NCBI GenBank assembly: GCA_964372025.1
Contig: CAYJPF010000004.1
Span: 1-54,227, forward strand
DNA length: 54,227 bases
Origin: CAYJBP01 sp964372025
Lineage (GTDB): Bacteria > Bacillota > Dehalobacteriia > UBA4068
Direction: 5' to 3'
The position numbers were made by a program, and so were the translations under genes. Each line of letters begins with the position of its first letter. Positions within the stretch are counted from its first letter, which is position 1. A model generated the notes under the pieces. That model worked only from the letters and a program-made list of their open reading frames with translations, searched no databases and had not been told where the DNA came from. Of the stretch, positions 1-8,542 are shown one piece after another.

Positions 1-50
1 CCCCCAATAGATCCTGAATCTATCGTGTATGCCAATTTCACCACAGCCGC
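1..50 (-). tRNA. tRNA-Leu (anticodon CAG), 5' part only
   Basis: The complement of bases 50-1 begins with the acceptor strand GCGGCTG, T8-G9, a leucine-type D arm (GTG...TTGGC...CAC), and a five-pair anticodon stem ATAGA/TCTAT around the loop TTCAGGA. The anticodon is therefore CAG, reading CUG leucine codons. The variable arm, T arm and 3' end lie beyond the left edge, so this is cut by the window and is not a broken gene. A good promoter sits just upstream. Confidence 0.88.
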
Positions 51-70
51 TTATTTTCTTACCGCTGTAT

Positions 71-99
71 AGTATATCACAATCAATGCTAAATTGCAA
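71..99 (-). promoter_or_regulatory. Promoter of tRNA-Leu
   Basis: On the minus strand TTGCAA (94-99) and TATACT (71-76) are separated by exactly 17 bp, about 20 bp upstream of the tRNA 5' end at 50. This is a near-consensus housekeeping promoter. Confidence 0.75.
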
Positions 100-254
100 G
101 AGTAAAATCTTCAATATTTACATATTTGCAAATTGCAATATTACATATCACAAAAATTTCTGATGTTATATCTTCAATTTTATAATCAATCATCAATCAA
201 TATAGTTTATAATAAATTTCTGAAAAAACCTCTTTTGCCTTGGTCGGATTTATG

Positions 255-283
255 ATATAATAATCACAAGGTGATTATTATAT
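255..283. promoter_or_regulatory. Operator-like perfect palindrome, copy 1
   Basis: Arms ATATAATAATCAC and GTGATTATTATAT are perfect inverse complements around a 3-nt centre (AAG). The left arm contains the TATAAT hexamer of an extended -10 element, so a dimeric regulator bound here would cover a start site. Function is inferred from symmetry and position. Confidence 0.55.
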
Positions 284-301
284 ACTCTATTTAATCGCCG
301 G

Positions 302-335
302 AAATTCTCGGCCAAAGAACGGCCAAGAATTTTTT
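302..335 (+). terminator. Terminator-like hairpin in repeat copy 1
   Basis: AAATTCTCGGCC (302-313) pairs with GGCCAAGAATTT (321-332) across the loop AAAGAAC, with one C-A mismatch, and runs into T residues. Together with the upstream -10 element it could end a transcript of roughly 65-70 nt. Confidence 0.55.
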
Positions 336-402
336 ATGGCAAGATTATATCATAAATATGTAGCAGGGTTAGCTTAATTATTAAGTTATTGACATATTTT
401 TG

Positions 403-431
403 ATATAATAATCACAAGGTGATTATTATAT
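403..431. promoter_or_regulatory. Operator-like perfect palindrome, copy 2
   Basis: This is the same 29-bp palindrome as at 255-283, again overlapping an extended -10 element (TATAAT at 404-409). An upstream TTGACA at 389-394 is only 9 bp from that hexamer, too close to act as its -35. Confidence 0.55.
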
Positions 432-449
432 ACTCTATTTAATCGCCGG

Positions 450-483
450 AAATTCTCGGCCAAAGAACGGCCAAGAATTTTTT
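450..483 (+). terminator. Terminator-like hairpin in repeat copy 2
   Basis: This is the second copy of the hairpin at 302-335: same stem, same 7-nt loop and same T tract, displaced by 148 bp. It lies upstream of the smc promoter, so it would not stop smc transcription started at 537-565. Confidence 0.55.
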
Positions 484-536
484 ATGGCAAGATTATATCC
501 TAAATATGCAGCAAGGCTAGCTTAATTATTAAGTTA

Positions 537-565
537 TTGACATATTTATAATATAATATTAAGAT
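537..565 (+). promoter_or_regulatory. Probable smc promoter
   Basis: TTGACA (537-542), 17-bp AT-only spacer, TAAGAT (560-565), about 45 bp upstream of the smc start codon. The -35 hexamer is the last conserved part of repeat copy 2, so the duplication supplies half of the promoter. Confidence 0.6.
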
Positions 566-609
566 GATTACCGCTACACCGATTAGCAGGCTTAGTTAGG
601 GGAGGATTT

Positions 610-3600
610 ATGTATTTAAAAAGTATTGAAATGATGGGCTTTAAATCATTTCCTACTAAAACTAAAGCCGTTTTTGAAGATGGGGTTTCTTGCATTGTAG
701 GGCCCAATGGTAGCGGCAAATCTAATATATCCGATGCTTTACGCTGGGTTTTAGGGGAGCAAAACGCCCGTAATTTGCGTGGTGGTAAGCAAGAGGATGT
801 TATCTTTAGTGGCTCTAAAAAACGTAAGGCTCTCGGCATGGCCGAGGTTACTCTTTTATTAGATAATAGCGATGGCAGCATCACTTTGCCCTTTAGCGAA
901 ATTGCCGTAACCCGCCGTACTTTTAGAGGCGGCGGCAGCGAATACCTGCTAAATGGTAGCGCTTGCCGACTTAAAGATATCATCGACCTGTTTGCCGATA
1001 CCGGTATCGGGGCTGATAGCTTGTCTTTGATTAGTCAGGGGCAGGTAAATGAGCTGATTTCGGCCAAACCGGATGAAAGGCGTAGCTTTGTTGAGGAAAC
1101 AGCAGGCATCGTTAAGTTTCGTAATCGTAAAAAAGAGGCTGCTCGTAAACTTAATGAAACCGAGCATAATTTGCAAAGAGTTGCCGATATTATCTATGAG
1201 CTTAATAATCGCTTGCCGGCCTTAAAAGAGCAGGCACATAAGGCGCAAACTTTTAAAGAATTGCAGTCCGAGGCCGATAATACCGCTATTACCCTGGCGG
1301 TTAGGGTTTTAAGCGAATTTGAAGATAAATTAAAAAAACAGTTGCAAGCTATGGCCGAATTAGAAGATTTATTTATTGCCGAAGATACCCAAAGGCTAAA
1401 TATAGCCGCTCAAAGAACTGAGTGGAAAAATAATGTTAGCCAATTGGATCAGCAAGTTGCCGCTTTGGCCGCCAAATTTTATGATTTGCAAGGCCAAAAA
1501 GAGAAAATTAGTGCCGAAAAAACGGTTTTGGATGGCCAAATTGCCAATCATAATCAAAATCAACAGCGCTTAAATGCCGATTTGGCTAATTTTAGCCAAA
1601 CTAAATCCGAAAAAGAAGATATAGCCCAAGCCCTGGCTGCCCATGTGCAGGCCACCGCGGCCGAGTTGGAAACCTTAAAGCAGGAAATTTTAGCCGGCGA
1701 AGGCGATAGTGAGGAGTTTAAGCAAGCAGTAATAAATTTGCAAAATCAATTGCAAAATATTAAGGAGCAGGCTTTTGATTTTGCTAATCAATTGGCCAAT
1801 CATAGGAATAAGTTGGCTTTTCAGCAGCAATTATGGGAAAAAAATCAACAGGCTTTACAGCGTCTTAAGCAACAAAGGGAAGAAATTAATCAAACATTAA
1901 ACAGCGCTGCTGAGCAAATAGCCGAATTTAGGGTCAATAAAGAAAGTATTAAAAAAGAAGCCGAGCTTGCTCAAAATAAAATGCAAGCCCAGCAACAATA
2001 TATCAAGGATCAAAACCAAAAGTTGGCCGAATTGGCCGCTAAGGAAACGGAAACTCGTTATCGTGCCCACTCTTTAAATGTCCGCATAAATATGCTTTTA
2101 GATATGCAAAAAAATTATGAGGGCTTTTTTCCGGGAGTAAAGGCACTTTTGACGGCCAAAGCCAAAGATGCTGCTCTTTTGCCCGATATTTGTGATGCTG
2201 TAGCTAATTTATTCGAAGTTCCGGCTAAATATCAAAGCGCAATAGAACAGTATTTAGGCGCTTCTTTGCAAAATATTATCGCTGTAACCGAAAAAGAGGC
2301 TCGTCAGGCAATTAGCTACCTTAAAAAGCATGATTTGGGTCGTGCTACCTTTTTGCCGCTGGATACAATTAGGCCACGACGTAAAGGCGAAATTAAGGCT
2401 GTTGCCGGCATACCAGGTGTTTTTGGCCTGGCCTCGGAACTTATTAGCTGCCCGCCAAATATGCAGCCAGCCAATGACTTTTTGCTTAATCAAGTGCTTT
2501 TGGTAGAGGATATGGATACCGCTGCTAAGGCGGCCAAAATTTTGGATTATCGCCTGCATATCGTTACTTTAGATGGCGATATGATTAATCCCGGGGGGAG
2601 CTTGGCCGGCGGCTCTAAGGCTAAAAAAAATAATGATATTCTTGGTAAAAAGTTACAGCTAAAAAAGGCGCAGGCCGAATATGATTTGCTGCATCAGCAA
2701 TTAGATCAAGAGCTGGCCGACCTAAATAATCTGCGTCAAGATGTGCAAGAACAAAATATTATAATAGAAGAAATAGAAAAAGAAATTAGACATTTTAGCC
2801 ATCAACAGCTGGAAATTGATAATGAAATTAAAACTATCGAACAACAGATTGCGGCCTTAAAACGCCAGGATAATAGCTGGCTGCAGGATATGAATTCCTT
2901 AGAAGATGAATTGATTTTGATTGAAGAAGAACAAAATGATATTAAAAACTTAATGCTCGGCGCCGAAGATAAAGAGGCCGAATTTACCGCTAATGCTGCG
3001 GATATCACCGAAAAATTAAATGCCAGCCAGGCCAAATTAGAGCAGGATAGGGAAGGGGCAACCAGTCAAAGGGTTAAAATGGCGGCTCAAGAACAAAAAT
3101 TAATCGGTCAGCAAAAATCTTTGGCCTTAATTGAGCAGGAAATAGAAGATATCCGCTGGGAACAGGAAAATAAGGATGCCGATTTAAAATTAACCGAGCA
3201 AAAACTTGCTGTTCAAACTAAACTTTTTGCCGAAAAGGAAGCATCTTTAATTGCAATTACCGAGCAAATTATCCATCTGGAAGCAGATTTAAACACAAAA
3301 CGTCATGGTTTGGCCGCCGAAACTGCCAATTTGGCTGATTTGGAGAAAAAAGAGCAAGAACTTACATCATCTTGCCGGGCAAAACAGGAAAAATTGCATC
3401 AGATGGAATTGTATAAAACCAGAATGGAAGCCGATTGCGATAATGAGCGTCAAAAATTAGCCGAGCAATTTGCTTTAAGCCTGGAAGATGCCTTGCAAAC
3501 CACCTTGCTCGAAGGCTCTCGCTCGGCTTTGCAAACTCGCTTAAGCCAGCTTAAACGGCAAATTACCGGCTTGGGTAATATTAATTTGGATGCAATAGAG

Positions 3601-4176
3601 GAATTTGCCGAAGTTAATGAGCGCCATCAGTTTTTGAATGAGCAAAGGGAAGATTTGCTTAAGGCACGTAAACAATTGGATCAGGTAATTGCCGAAATGG
3701 ATGGCATAATGTGTAGCCGCTTTAGCAGCACTTTTGCCGAACTTAGCCGGGCTTTTGATTTGGCATTTAATCGCCTATTCGGTGGCGGTCAGGCCGCTTT
3801 GGTGATGACCGAGCCCGAAAACCTGCTAACTACCGGGGTTGATTTGGCGATTAGCCTGCCCGGTAAAAAAATCAGCAATTATAATTTGCTTTCCGGCGGC
3901 GAAAAAGCCTTAATCGGCATGGCCTTGATGTTTGCGGCCTTAACCGTTAAACCATCACCTTTTTGTGTTATGGACGAGGTTGATGCCGCCCTGGACGAGG
4001 CTAATATTGATCGTTTTACCCTCTATTTAAGGGAATTGGCTGCTAAAAGCCAGTTTGTGATGATATCGCATCGTCAAGGCACTATGGAAGCCGCCGATAA
4101 TTTATGGGGGGTTACCATGGAAGAAGATGGGGTTTCTAAGCTTATTTCTGTGCGTTTACAGGGCAAAGTTAGCTAA
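610..4176 (+). CDS. smc: Chromosome segregation ATPase SMC
   Basis: SMC is the ATPase of the SMC-ScpAB condensin that compacts and segregates the nucleoid. The 1188-aa length is typical. The N-terminal head carries Walker A GPNGSGKS at 31-38. A long coiled coil runs to a hinge at about 505-665 (ending in a GGSLAGGSK motif), and a second coiled coil returns to the C-terminal head. That head has the ABC signature LSGGEKAL (S1095) and Walker B with D1122-E1123. Start: ATG at 610 behind AGGGGAGG, giving the standard MYLKSIEMMGFKSF N-terminus. ftsY follows after 35 bp. The usual upstream neighbour rnc is not here but 4 kb downstream. Confidence 0.98.
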   Translation: MYLKSIEMMGFKSFPTKTKAVFEDGVSCIVGPNGSGKSNISDALRWVLGEQNARNLRGGKQEDVIFSGSKKRKALGMAEVTLLLDNSDGSITLPFSEIAVTRRTFRGGGSEYLLNGSACRLKDIIDLFADTGIGADSLSLISQGQVNELISAKPDERRSFVEETAGIVKFRNRKKEAARKLNETEHNLQRVADIIYELNNRLPALKEQAHKAQTFKELQSEADNTAITLAVRVLSEFEDKLKKQLQAMAELEDLFIAEDTQRLNIAAQRTEWKNNVSQLDQQVAALAAKFYDLQGQKEKISAEKTVLDGQIANHNQNQQRLNADLANFSQTKSEKEDIAQALAAHVQATAAELETLKQEILAGEGDSEEFKQAVINLQNQLQNIKEQAFDFANQLANHRNKLAFQQQLWEKNQQALQRLKQQREEINQTLNSAAEQIAEFRVNKESIKKEAELAQNKMQAQQQYIKDQNQKLAELAAKETETRYRAHSLNVRINMLLDMQKNYEGFFPGVKALLTAKAKDAALLPDICDAVANLFEVPAKYQSAIEQYLGASLQNIIAVTEKEARQAISYLKKHDLGRATFLPLDTIRPRRKGEIKAVAGIPGVFGLASELISCPPNMQPANDFLLNQVLLVEDMDTAAKAAKILDYRLHIVTLDGDMINPGGSLAGGSKAKKNNDILGKKLQLKKAQAEYDLLHQQLDQELADLNNLRQDVQEQNIIIEEIEKEIRHFSHQQLEIDNEIKTIEQQIAALKRQDNSWLQDMNSLEDELILIEEEQNDIKNLMLGAEDKEAEFTANAADITEKLNASQAKLEQDREGATSQRVKMAAQEQKLIGQQKSLALIEQEIEDIRWEQENKDADLKLTEQKLAVQTKLFAEKEASLIAITEQIIHLEADLNTKRHGLAAETANLADLEKKEQELTSSCRAKQEKLHQMELYKTRMEADCDNERQKLAEQFALSLEDALQTTLLEGSRSALQTRLSQLKRQITGLGNINLDAIEEFAEVNERHQFLNEQREDLLKARKQLDQVIAEMDGIMCSRFSSTFAELSRAFDLAFNRLFGGGQAALVMTEPENLLTTGVDLAISLPGKKISNYNLLSGGEKALIGMALMFAALTVKPSPFCVMDEVDAALDEANIDRFTLYLRELAAKSQFVMISHRQGTMEAADNLWGVTMEEDGVSKLISVRLQGKVS

Positions 4177-4211
4177 TATTTTAAATTTATCATAAATAAA
4201 GGAGCAAAAAA

Positions 4212-5138
4212 ATGGGTTTATTTTCCAGATTAAAAGAAGGTTTGCAAAAAACCAGAGATAATTTTTTAGGATCGATCGGCGGCATTTTTAAAGGCCGTGT
4301 AGATGAAGAATTTTATGAAGAATTAGAAGAAGCTTTAATTATGGCCGATATTGGCGTGCAAACCGCCTGCGAGCTGGCCGAAAGATTACGCAAAGTAGCC
4401 AAGGAAGAAAAAATTAAAGAGCGCCAAGATTTATGGCAAGTTATGCAAAGAGAAATGACTGATATGCTTTTAGGCGCAGGTAGCGGCGTTATCGAGCTGG
4501 CCGATGATCGTCTAAATATCATTATTTTAACTGGGGTTAATGGCGCCGGTAAAACCACCACCATCGGTAAGCTAAGCTCGCTTTATAGCAGGCAGGGCAA
4601 AAAAGTTCTGTTGGCAGCTGCCGATACTTTTAGAGCCGCCGCGGCCGATCAGCTGGCAATTTGGGCAGAGCGTTCGCAAGTTGGGCTAATTCGTCAAGGC
4701 GAGGGCGCCGACCCTGCTGCCGTTGTATTTGATGCTATAGCTGCGGCTAAGTCTAGGCAGGCCGATATATTAATTATCGATACCGCCGGACGTTTGCAAA
4801 ATAAAAAGAATTTGATGGAAGAATTGGCCAAAATAGGTCGCATTATCAATAAAGAGGCCGAAAATGCCCAGGTACAAAGCTTTTTAGTTTTGGATGCCGG
4901 TACCGGCCAAAATGCTATTTCCCAGGCTCAGCTTTTTGGCGAGGCAGTTCATCTGGATGGCTTAATCCTAACCAAATTGGATGGCACAGCCAAAGGTGGT
5001 GTGGTAGTGGGCATTAGCTATGAAAGTAATTTGCCTTTAAAGATGATTGGGGTAGGGGAAGGCATTGAGGATTTAAGGCCTTTTGATGCTGCCGATTTTG
5101 TAAAAGCCCTATTTAATACAGGGGAGGATGCCGAATGA
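4212..5138 (+). CDS. ftsY: Signal recognition particle receptor FtsY
   Basis: FtsY is the SRP receptor GTPase that docks ribosome-SRP complexes at the membrane. This 308-aa protein is the short NG form without the long acidic A domain of proteobacteria. The helical N domain is followed by the G domain with G1 GVNGAGKTT (108-116), then DTFRAAA, the DTAGR G3 motif, and TKLDGTAKGG near the C-terminus. An AAAGGAG site precedes the ATG. The stop overlaps the start of the next gene (ATGA, 5135-5138), indicating translational coupling to the phosphorylase. It forms one transcription unit with smc. Confidence 0.97.
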   Translation: MGLFSRLKEGLQKTRDNFLGSIGGIFKGRVDEEFYEELEEALIMADIGVQTACELAERLRKVAKEEKIKERQDLWQVMQREMTDMLLGAGSGVIELADDRLNIIILTGVNGAGKTTTIGKLSSLYSRQGKKVLLAAADTFRAAAADQLAIWAERSQVGLIRQGEGADPAAVVFDAIAAAKSRQADILIIDTAGRLQNKKNLMEELAKIGRIINKEAENAQVQSFLVLDAGTGQNAISQAQLFGEAVHLDGLILTKLDGTAKGGVVVGISYESNLPLKMIGVGEGIEDLRPFDAADFVKALFNTGEDAE

Positions 5139-5920
5139 AACCTTTAGCAATAATTTGCGGAACCGGCTTGGAGGATTTTCCTTTATTAACACAGGCCTTG
5201 GAGCAGGTGATTAGCACTCCTTATGGTGATGCCAGCGTTTATACAACCGAATATAATGGGCGACCTTTGATTTTTTTGCCACGTCATCAAAAAGGGCATA
5301 GTTTGCCGCCGCATTTAATTAATTATCAAGCAAATATTTATGCTTTGGCTAAGCTAAAGGCGCAAGAAGTTTTATCTTTTTGTTGTGTTGGCAGCCTGCG
5401 CGAGGATTGGCCACCCGGTAGCTTGGCCTTATGCGATCAATTCATTGATTTTACCTGGGGGCGTGCCGGTACATTTTGTGCCGAAGGCCTGGTAGACCAT
5501 GTTGATATGACTAATCCCTACTGCCTAAGCTTACAAGCAAAACTTAAGCAGGCAGCACAAAATACCGGCTTAAAGTTGCATGAAAAAGCTACATATATAT
5601 GTACACAAGGCCCACGTTTAGAAACGGCTGCCGAGATTAAAGCGTTTAGAATTTTGGGGGCTGATATTGTGGGCATGACGGCTGTGCCGGAGGCATCGCT
5701 TGCTATCGAAGCAGGCCTTTGTTATAATTCGGTAGCAATGATTGTAAATTTGGCAGCCGGCATGGCGGCCGAGGTTTCGATGGATGAAATTTATCGTTTA
5801 CTTAAATTGCAGCAAAATGATATGCAAAAACTATTAAGTTCTTTTATCGATTTGGCCGATTATCAACAAAACTGTACTTGCGCTGCCCATAAATTAAAGG
5901 GTTTAGTTATCGAAACGTAA
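5135..5920 (+). CDS. S-methyl-5'-thioadenosine / purine nucleoside phosphorylase (MtnP family)
   Basis: The 261-aa protein belongs to the trimeric MTA phosphorylase/PNP family, which splits a purine (thio)nucleoside with phosphate into base and sugar-1-phosphate. Visible family motifs: an N-terminal GTGLEDF strand, PRHQKGHSLPPHLINYQAN (phosphate and ribose site), TQGPRLETAAEI, and GMTAVPEASLAIEAGLCY. It overlaps ftsY by 4 bp and is followed after 16 bp by an MTA/SAH deaminase-like gene. That pairing suggests MTA is first deaminated to methylthioinosine and then cleaved, as reported for Pseudomonas aeruginosa, but substrate (MTA, MTI or inosine) cannot be settled from motifs. MTA would arise from SpeE, encoded at 35.9 kb. 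Confidence 0.82.
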   Translation: MKPLAIICGTGLEDFPLLTQALEQVISTPYGDASVYTTEYNGRPLIFLPRHQKGHSLPPHLINYQANIYALAKLKAQEVLSFCCVGSLREDWPPGSLALCDQFIDFTWGRAGTFCAEGLVDHVDMTNPYCLSLQAKLKQAAQNTGLKLHEKATYICTQGPRLETAAEIKAFRILGADIVGMTAVPEASLAIEAGLCYNSVAMIVNLAAGMAAEVSMDEIYRLLKLQQNDMQKLLSSFIDLADYQQNCTCAAHKLKGLVIET

Positions 5921-5936
5921 AATATAAGGGGTAAAA

Positions 5937-7253
5937 ATGAATATTTTAATAGAAAATACATCTATAATTACCATGAATAGTGCTGATCAAACAGTTATCA
6001 CAGGCGATATTTTGATTAATGATGGCCAAATAGCTGCCATTGGCAAGCAGCTTAAAGCGCAGCCGCAATACCAAAATTTGGCTTTTGATAGGATAATTGA
6101 TGGCAGCAATAAAGCGGCGCTGCCCGGTTTAATCAATAGTCATACCCATGCGGCGATGAACTTGTTTAGGGGTTTTGGCGATGATATGCCCTTAATGGAT
6201 TGGCTATTTAAGCGAATTTTTCCGGTTGAGGATAAGCTGCAAGCTGCTGATGTTTTAGCCGGCAGCCGCTTGGCAATTTTGGAAATGCTTAAAAGCGGCA
6301 CTACTTGCTTTGCTGATATGTACTTTTTTTGCGAACAATTGGCACAAGCCGTTGAGGAAAGCGGCATTAGGGCAGTGATTAGCCGCGGCATTAATTCCTT
6401 TGCCGATGATGGCGGTAAGCAAAAATTAGCCGAGGCTTTGGCCTTTGCTCAAAATTATCAAAATGCAGCTAATGGCCTGATAACTACCATGATTGGCCCT
6501 CATGCGCCCTATACCTGCAGCAAGGAATATTTAGCCGAGGTGGCTGCTTGTGCGCGTAAATATCAAATACCGCTGCATATTCATTTAGCCGAAACCGAGG
6601 ACGAAAACAGGCAGATTTTGGAACGGGATAATTGCCGCCCCACCGCCCTTTTGCAGGCGGCTGACTTTTTTAAAGATAATCATGTTTTGGCGGCTCATTG
6701 CGTGTACTTAAATGATGAGGAAATGGCCGAGCTTAAAAACTATAATTTTCATATTGTGCATAATCCAATTAGTAATATGAAGTTAGCCAGCGGCCTTGCT
6801 CCAATCAATCAGGCTTTTAAGCAGGGGATTAATATTGCATTAGGCACTGATAGTGCTTGCAGTAATAATAATTTAGATATGTTTGAGGAAATTAAGCTGG
6901 CTGCCATTATGGCCAAAGTGCGCGAAAAAGAGGCTACTGTTTTGCCGGCTTATCAGGCTTTGCAAATGGCTACAATTAATGGTGCTAAGGCTTTGGGCTT
7001 AAATAAATGTGGGCATTTGGCTACAGGTATGGCGGCCGATCTTATTTTAATCGATTTGGATAAGCCGCATTTTTATCCGCGTCATGATATAATACCTCAT
7101 TTGGTTTATGCAGCTAGCGGCCATGATGTTGCTACAGTAATTATTAATGGTCAAATTATTATGGAAAATAGGCAAATGCTTGCTTTAGATGAAGAAAAGA
7201 TTTGCTATGAAGCCGAAAAAGCAGCTCAAGATTTATGCTATCACAGAAATTAA
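5937..7253 (+). CDS. mtaD: MTA/SAH deaminase-family amidohydrolase
   Basis: The 438-aa protein is a zinc amidohydrolase of the TRZ/ATZ (MtaD) group that deaminates the adenine ring of 5'-methylthioadenosine, S-adenosylhomocysteine or adenosine. Metal ligands are visible: HTH (H69, H71), H214/H216 in HIHLAETEDE, H254 in the HCVYL segment, and D305 in GTDSACSNNNLDMFEE. The HAPYTCS segment and the flanking beta-sandwich strands fit the family. It begins at ATG 5937 behind a GGGG site and ends 10 bp before plsX. Placed with the phosphorylase, it points to recycling of MTA/SAH. A guanine deaminase or chlorohydrolase-like activity is less likely but not excluded. Confidence 0.82.
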   Translation: MNILIENTSIITMNSADQTVITGDILINDGQIAAIGKQLKAQPQYQNLAFDRIIDGSNKAALPGLINSHTHAAMNLFRGFGDDMPLMDWLFKRIFPVEDKLQAADVLAGSRLAILEMLKSGTTCFADMYFFCEQLAQAVEESGIRAVISRGINSFADDGGKQKLAEALAFAQNYQNAANGLITTMIGPHAPYTCSKEYLAEVAACARKYQIPLHIHLAETEDENRQILERDNCRPTALLQAADFFKDNHVLAAHCVYLNDEEMAELKNYNFHIVHNPISNMKLASGLAPINQAFKQGINIALGTDSACSNNNLDMFEEIKLAAIMAKVREKEATVLPAYQALQMATINGAKALGLNKCGHLATGMAADLILIDLDKPHFYPRHDIIPHLVYAASGHDVATVIINGQIIMENRQMLALDEEKICYEAEKAAQDLCYHRN

Positions 7254-7263
7254 GGAGAACTTT

Positions 7264-8232
7264 ATGCGCATTGCAATCGACATTATGGGCGGCGATAATG
7301 CTCCGTCTGAGATTATCGACGGAGCATTGAATATTGCCCGAAAATATCCCGATTATCAGTTGATTTTGGTTGGCAAGAAGGAGGCGTTGCCTGCTGATTT
7401 GCCTCAAAATTGCCTTTTTCATGAAGCAACCGAAGTTATGGCCATGGACGAAAGCGTGGAGAATTTGCGTCATAAGCCAAATTGCTCGATTTGGCAAGCC
7501 ACCTTATTAGTTAAGGAGGATAAGGCCGATGCAATTATTTCGGCCGGCTCCACTGCGGCTCAAATGGCGGCTGCCATCTTATTATTAGGCCGCATTAAGG
7601 GGATTAGCCGCCCGGCAATTTGTAGCGTAATCCCAGGTATCCATGCCGAACGTTTGGTTTTGGATATTGGCGCTAATGCCGATTGCACAGCCCAAATGCT
7701 TTATCAATTTGCGGCTATGGGGCATAGTTATGCTCAAATTATTTGGCAAAAAGAGCGGCCGCGAATTGCCCTTTTGGCCAATGGAACCGAAGATCATAAA
7801 GGCAATCAGTTGACTAAAGAGGCGCATCAATTATTAGCTGATTCCCAGTTTAATTTTATCGGCAATCAAGAGGGTAGGGATTTATTTAAGGGCGATTTTG
7901 ATGTTTTGGTGGCCGATGGCTTTTCTTGCAATATAGCGATTAAGGCTGCCGAAGGCGCGGTAGCAGCGATTATGCACTTTTTAAAAGAGGAGCTAACTTC
8001 TAGCTTTAGCCGCAAAATCGGGGCTGCTTTAATCAAGCCCGGTTTGCGTGTAATTAAAAATAAGCTAAATTATCAGCAAGTAGGCGGCGCACCGCTTTTG
8101 GGGGTAAATGGGCTAAGCATTGTTTGTCATGGCAGCTCTAAGGCCATGGCCATCGAAAATGCCTGCTTGGTTGCTATTCAATGTATTGAGCGGGATTTTG
8201 TTAAAAGTTTAGCTAAAAACTTTGCGGATTAG
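7264..8232 (+). CDS. plsX: Phosphate acyltransferase PlsX
   Basis: PlsX makes acyl-phosphate from acyl-ACP for phosphatidic acid synthesis at the membrane surface. The protein from ATG 7264 is 322 aa, the usual size, starting MRIAIDIMGGDNAPSEIIDG, with ISAGSTAAQMAAA and the conserved ADGFSCNI and GAPLLGVNG segments. I chose ATG 7264 because AAGGAG lies 6 bp before it and the DxxGGD N-terminus matches the family. An in-frame ATG at 7189 would only add residues inside mtaD. acpP follows after 60 bp. fabD/fabG, common here in other Bacillota, are absent. Confidence 0.96.
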   Translation: MRIAIDIMGGDNAPSEIIDGALNIARKYPDYQLILVGKKEALPADLPQNCLFHEATEVMAMDESVENLRHKPNCSIWQATLLVKEDKADAIISAGSTAAQMAAAILLLGRIKGISRPAICSVIPGIHAERLVLDIGANADCTAQMLYQFAAMGHSYAQIIWQKERPRIALLANGTEDHKGNQLTKEAHQLLADSQFNFIGNQEGRDLFKGDFDVLVADGFSCNIAIKAAEGAVAAIMHFLKEELTSSFSRKIGAALIKPGLRVIKNKLNYQQVGGAPLLGVNGLSIVCHGSSKAMAIENACLVAIQCIERDFVKSLAKNFAD

Positions 8233-8292
8233 CTATTTTTACTGCAAATTTGCATATATATTTAAAGCATAATCCACAATAAGGAGAGGTAT

Positions 8293-8529
8293 ATGATACA
8301 AGAAGAAGATCGAATACGCGAAATTTTGGCCGAAAAACTGGAGATTAAAGAAGAAGAGTTGGCCGAAGATATACATTTAGATAATTTATTTTTGGATTCT
8401 TTGGATATTTTGGAATTAGTGGTAGCAATTGAAAAAGAATTTGATATTCGCCTTGATGATGAGCGCTTTATGGCCTGCGAAACAGTGCATGAAGTTGCCG
8501 AATTAATTAATATTGCCTTAAAAGAGTGA
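8293..8529 (+). CDS. acpP: Acyl carrier protein
   Basis: The 78-aa acidic four-helix protein has the phosphopantetheine attachment motif LDSLD, with the modified serine at S36, followed by the usual LELVVAIEKEFDI helix. It carries growing acyl chains for fatty acid synthesis and hands them to PlsX. The ATG is preceded by AAGGAGAGG. Position between plsX and rnc is the conserved one for the housekeeping ACP. Confidence 0.95.
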   Translation: MIQEEDRIREILAEKLEIKEEELAEDIHLDNLFLDSLDILELVVAIEKEFDIRLDDERFMACETVHEVAELINIALKE

Positions 8530-8542
8530 TAAGGAGATCATT

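Larger units (their letters stand above)
254..548. repeat. 148-bp tandem duplication upstream of smc
   Basis: Two almost identical 148-bp units lie head to tail (about 254-401 and 402-548), differing at only a few positions. Each unit holds an extended -10 element (TG-A-TATAAT, at 253-261 and 401-409), a perfect palindrome with 13-bp arms overlapping it, and a terminator-like hairpin about 35 bp further on. Directly after copy 2 a decayed third start of the unit is visible and provides the smc promoter. No open reading frame fits. The stretch 51-609 otherwise holds only the tRNA promoter and AT-rich sequence. Confidence 0.9.

Noticed and set aside
389..409. TTGACA followed by TATAAT in repeat copy 2 as a standard promoter
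   Set aside because: The spacing is only 9 bp. The TATAAT is better explained as an extended -10 element; TTGACA at 537-542 works only with TAAGAT at 560-565 in the decayed third unit.
254..548. CRISPR-like array
   Set aside because: Only two units, no spacers, and the internal structure is promoter/palindrome/hairpin; no cas genes are present.
949..1176. Minus-strand reading frames inside smc and other long genes
   Set aside because: They are shadows of strongly supported plus-strand genes, with no ribosome binding sites or recognisable motifs.
7189..7263. Longer plsX starting at ATG 7189
   Set aside because: The extra 25 residues lie inside mtaD, have no ribosome binding site, and are not part of the PlsX family N-terminus.
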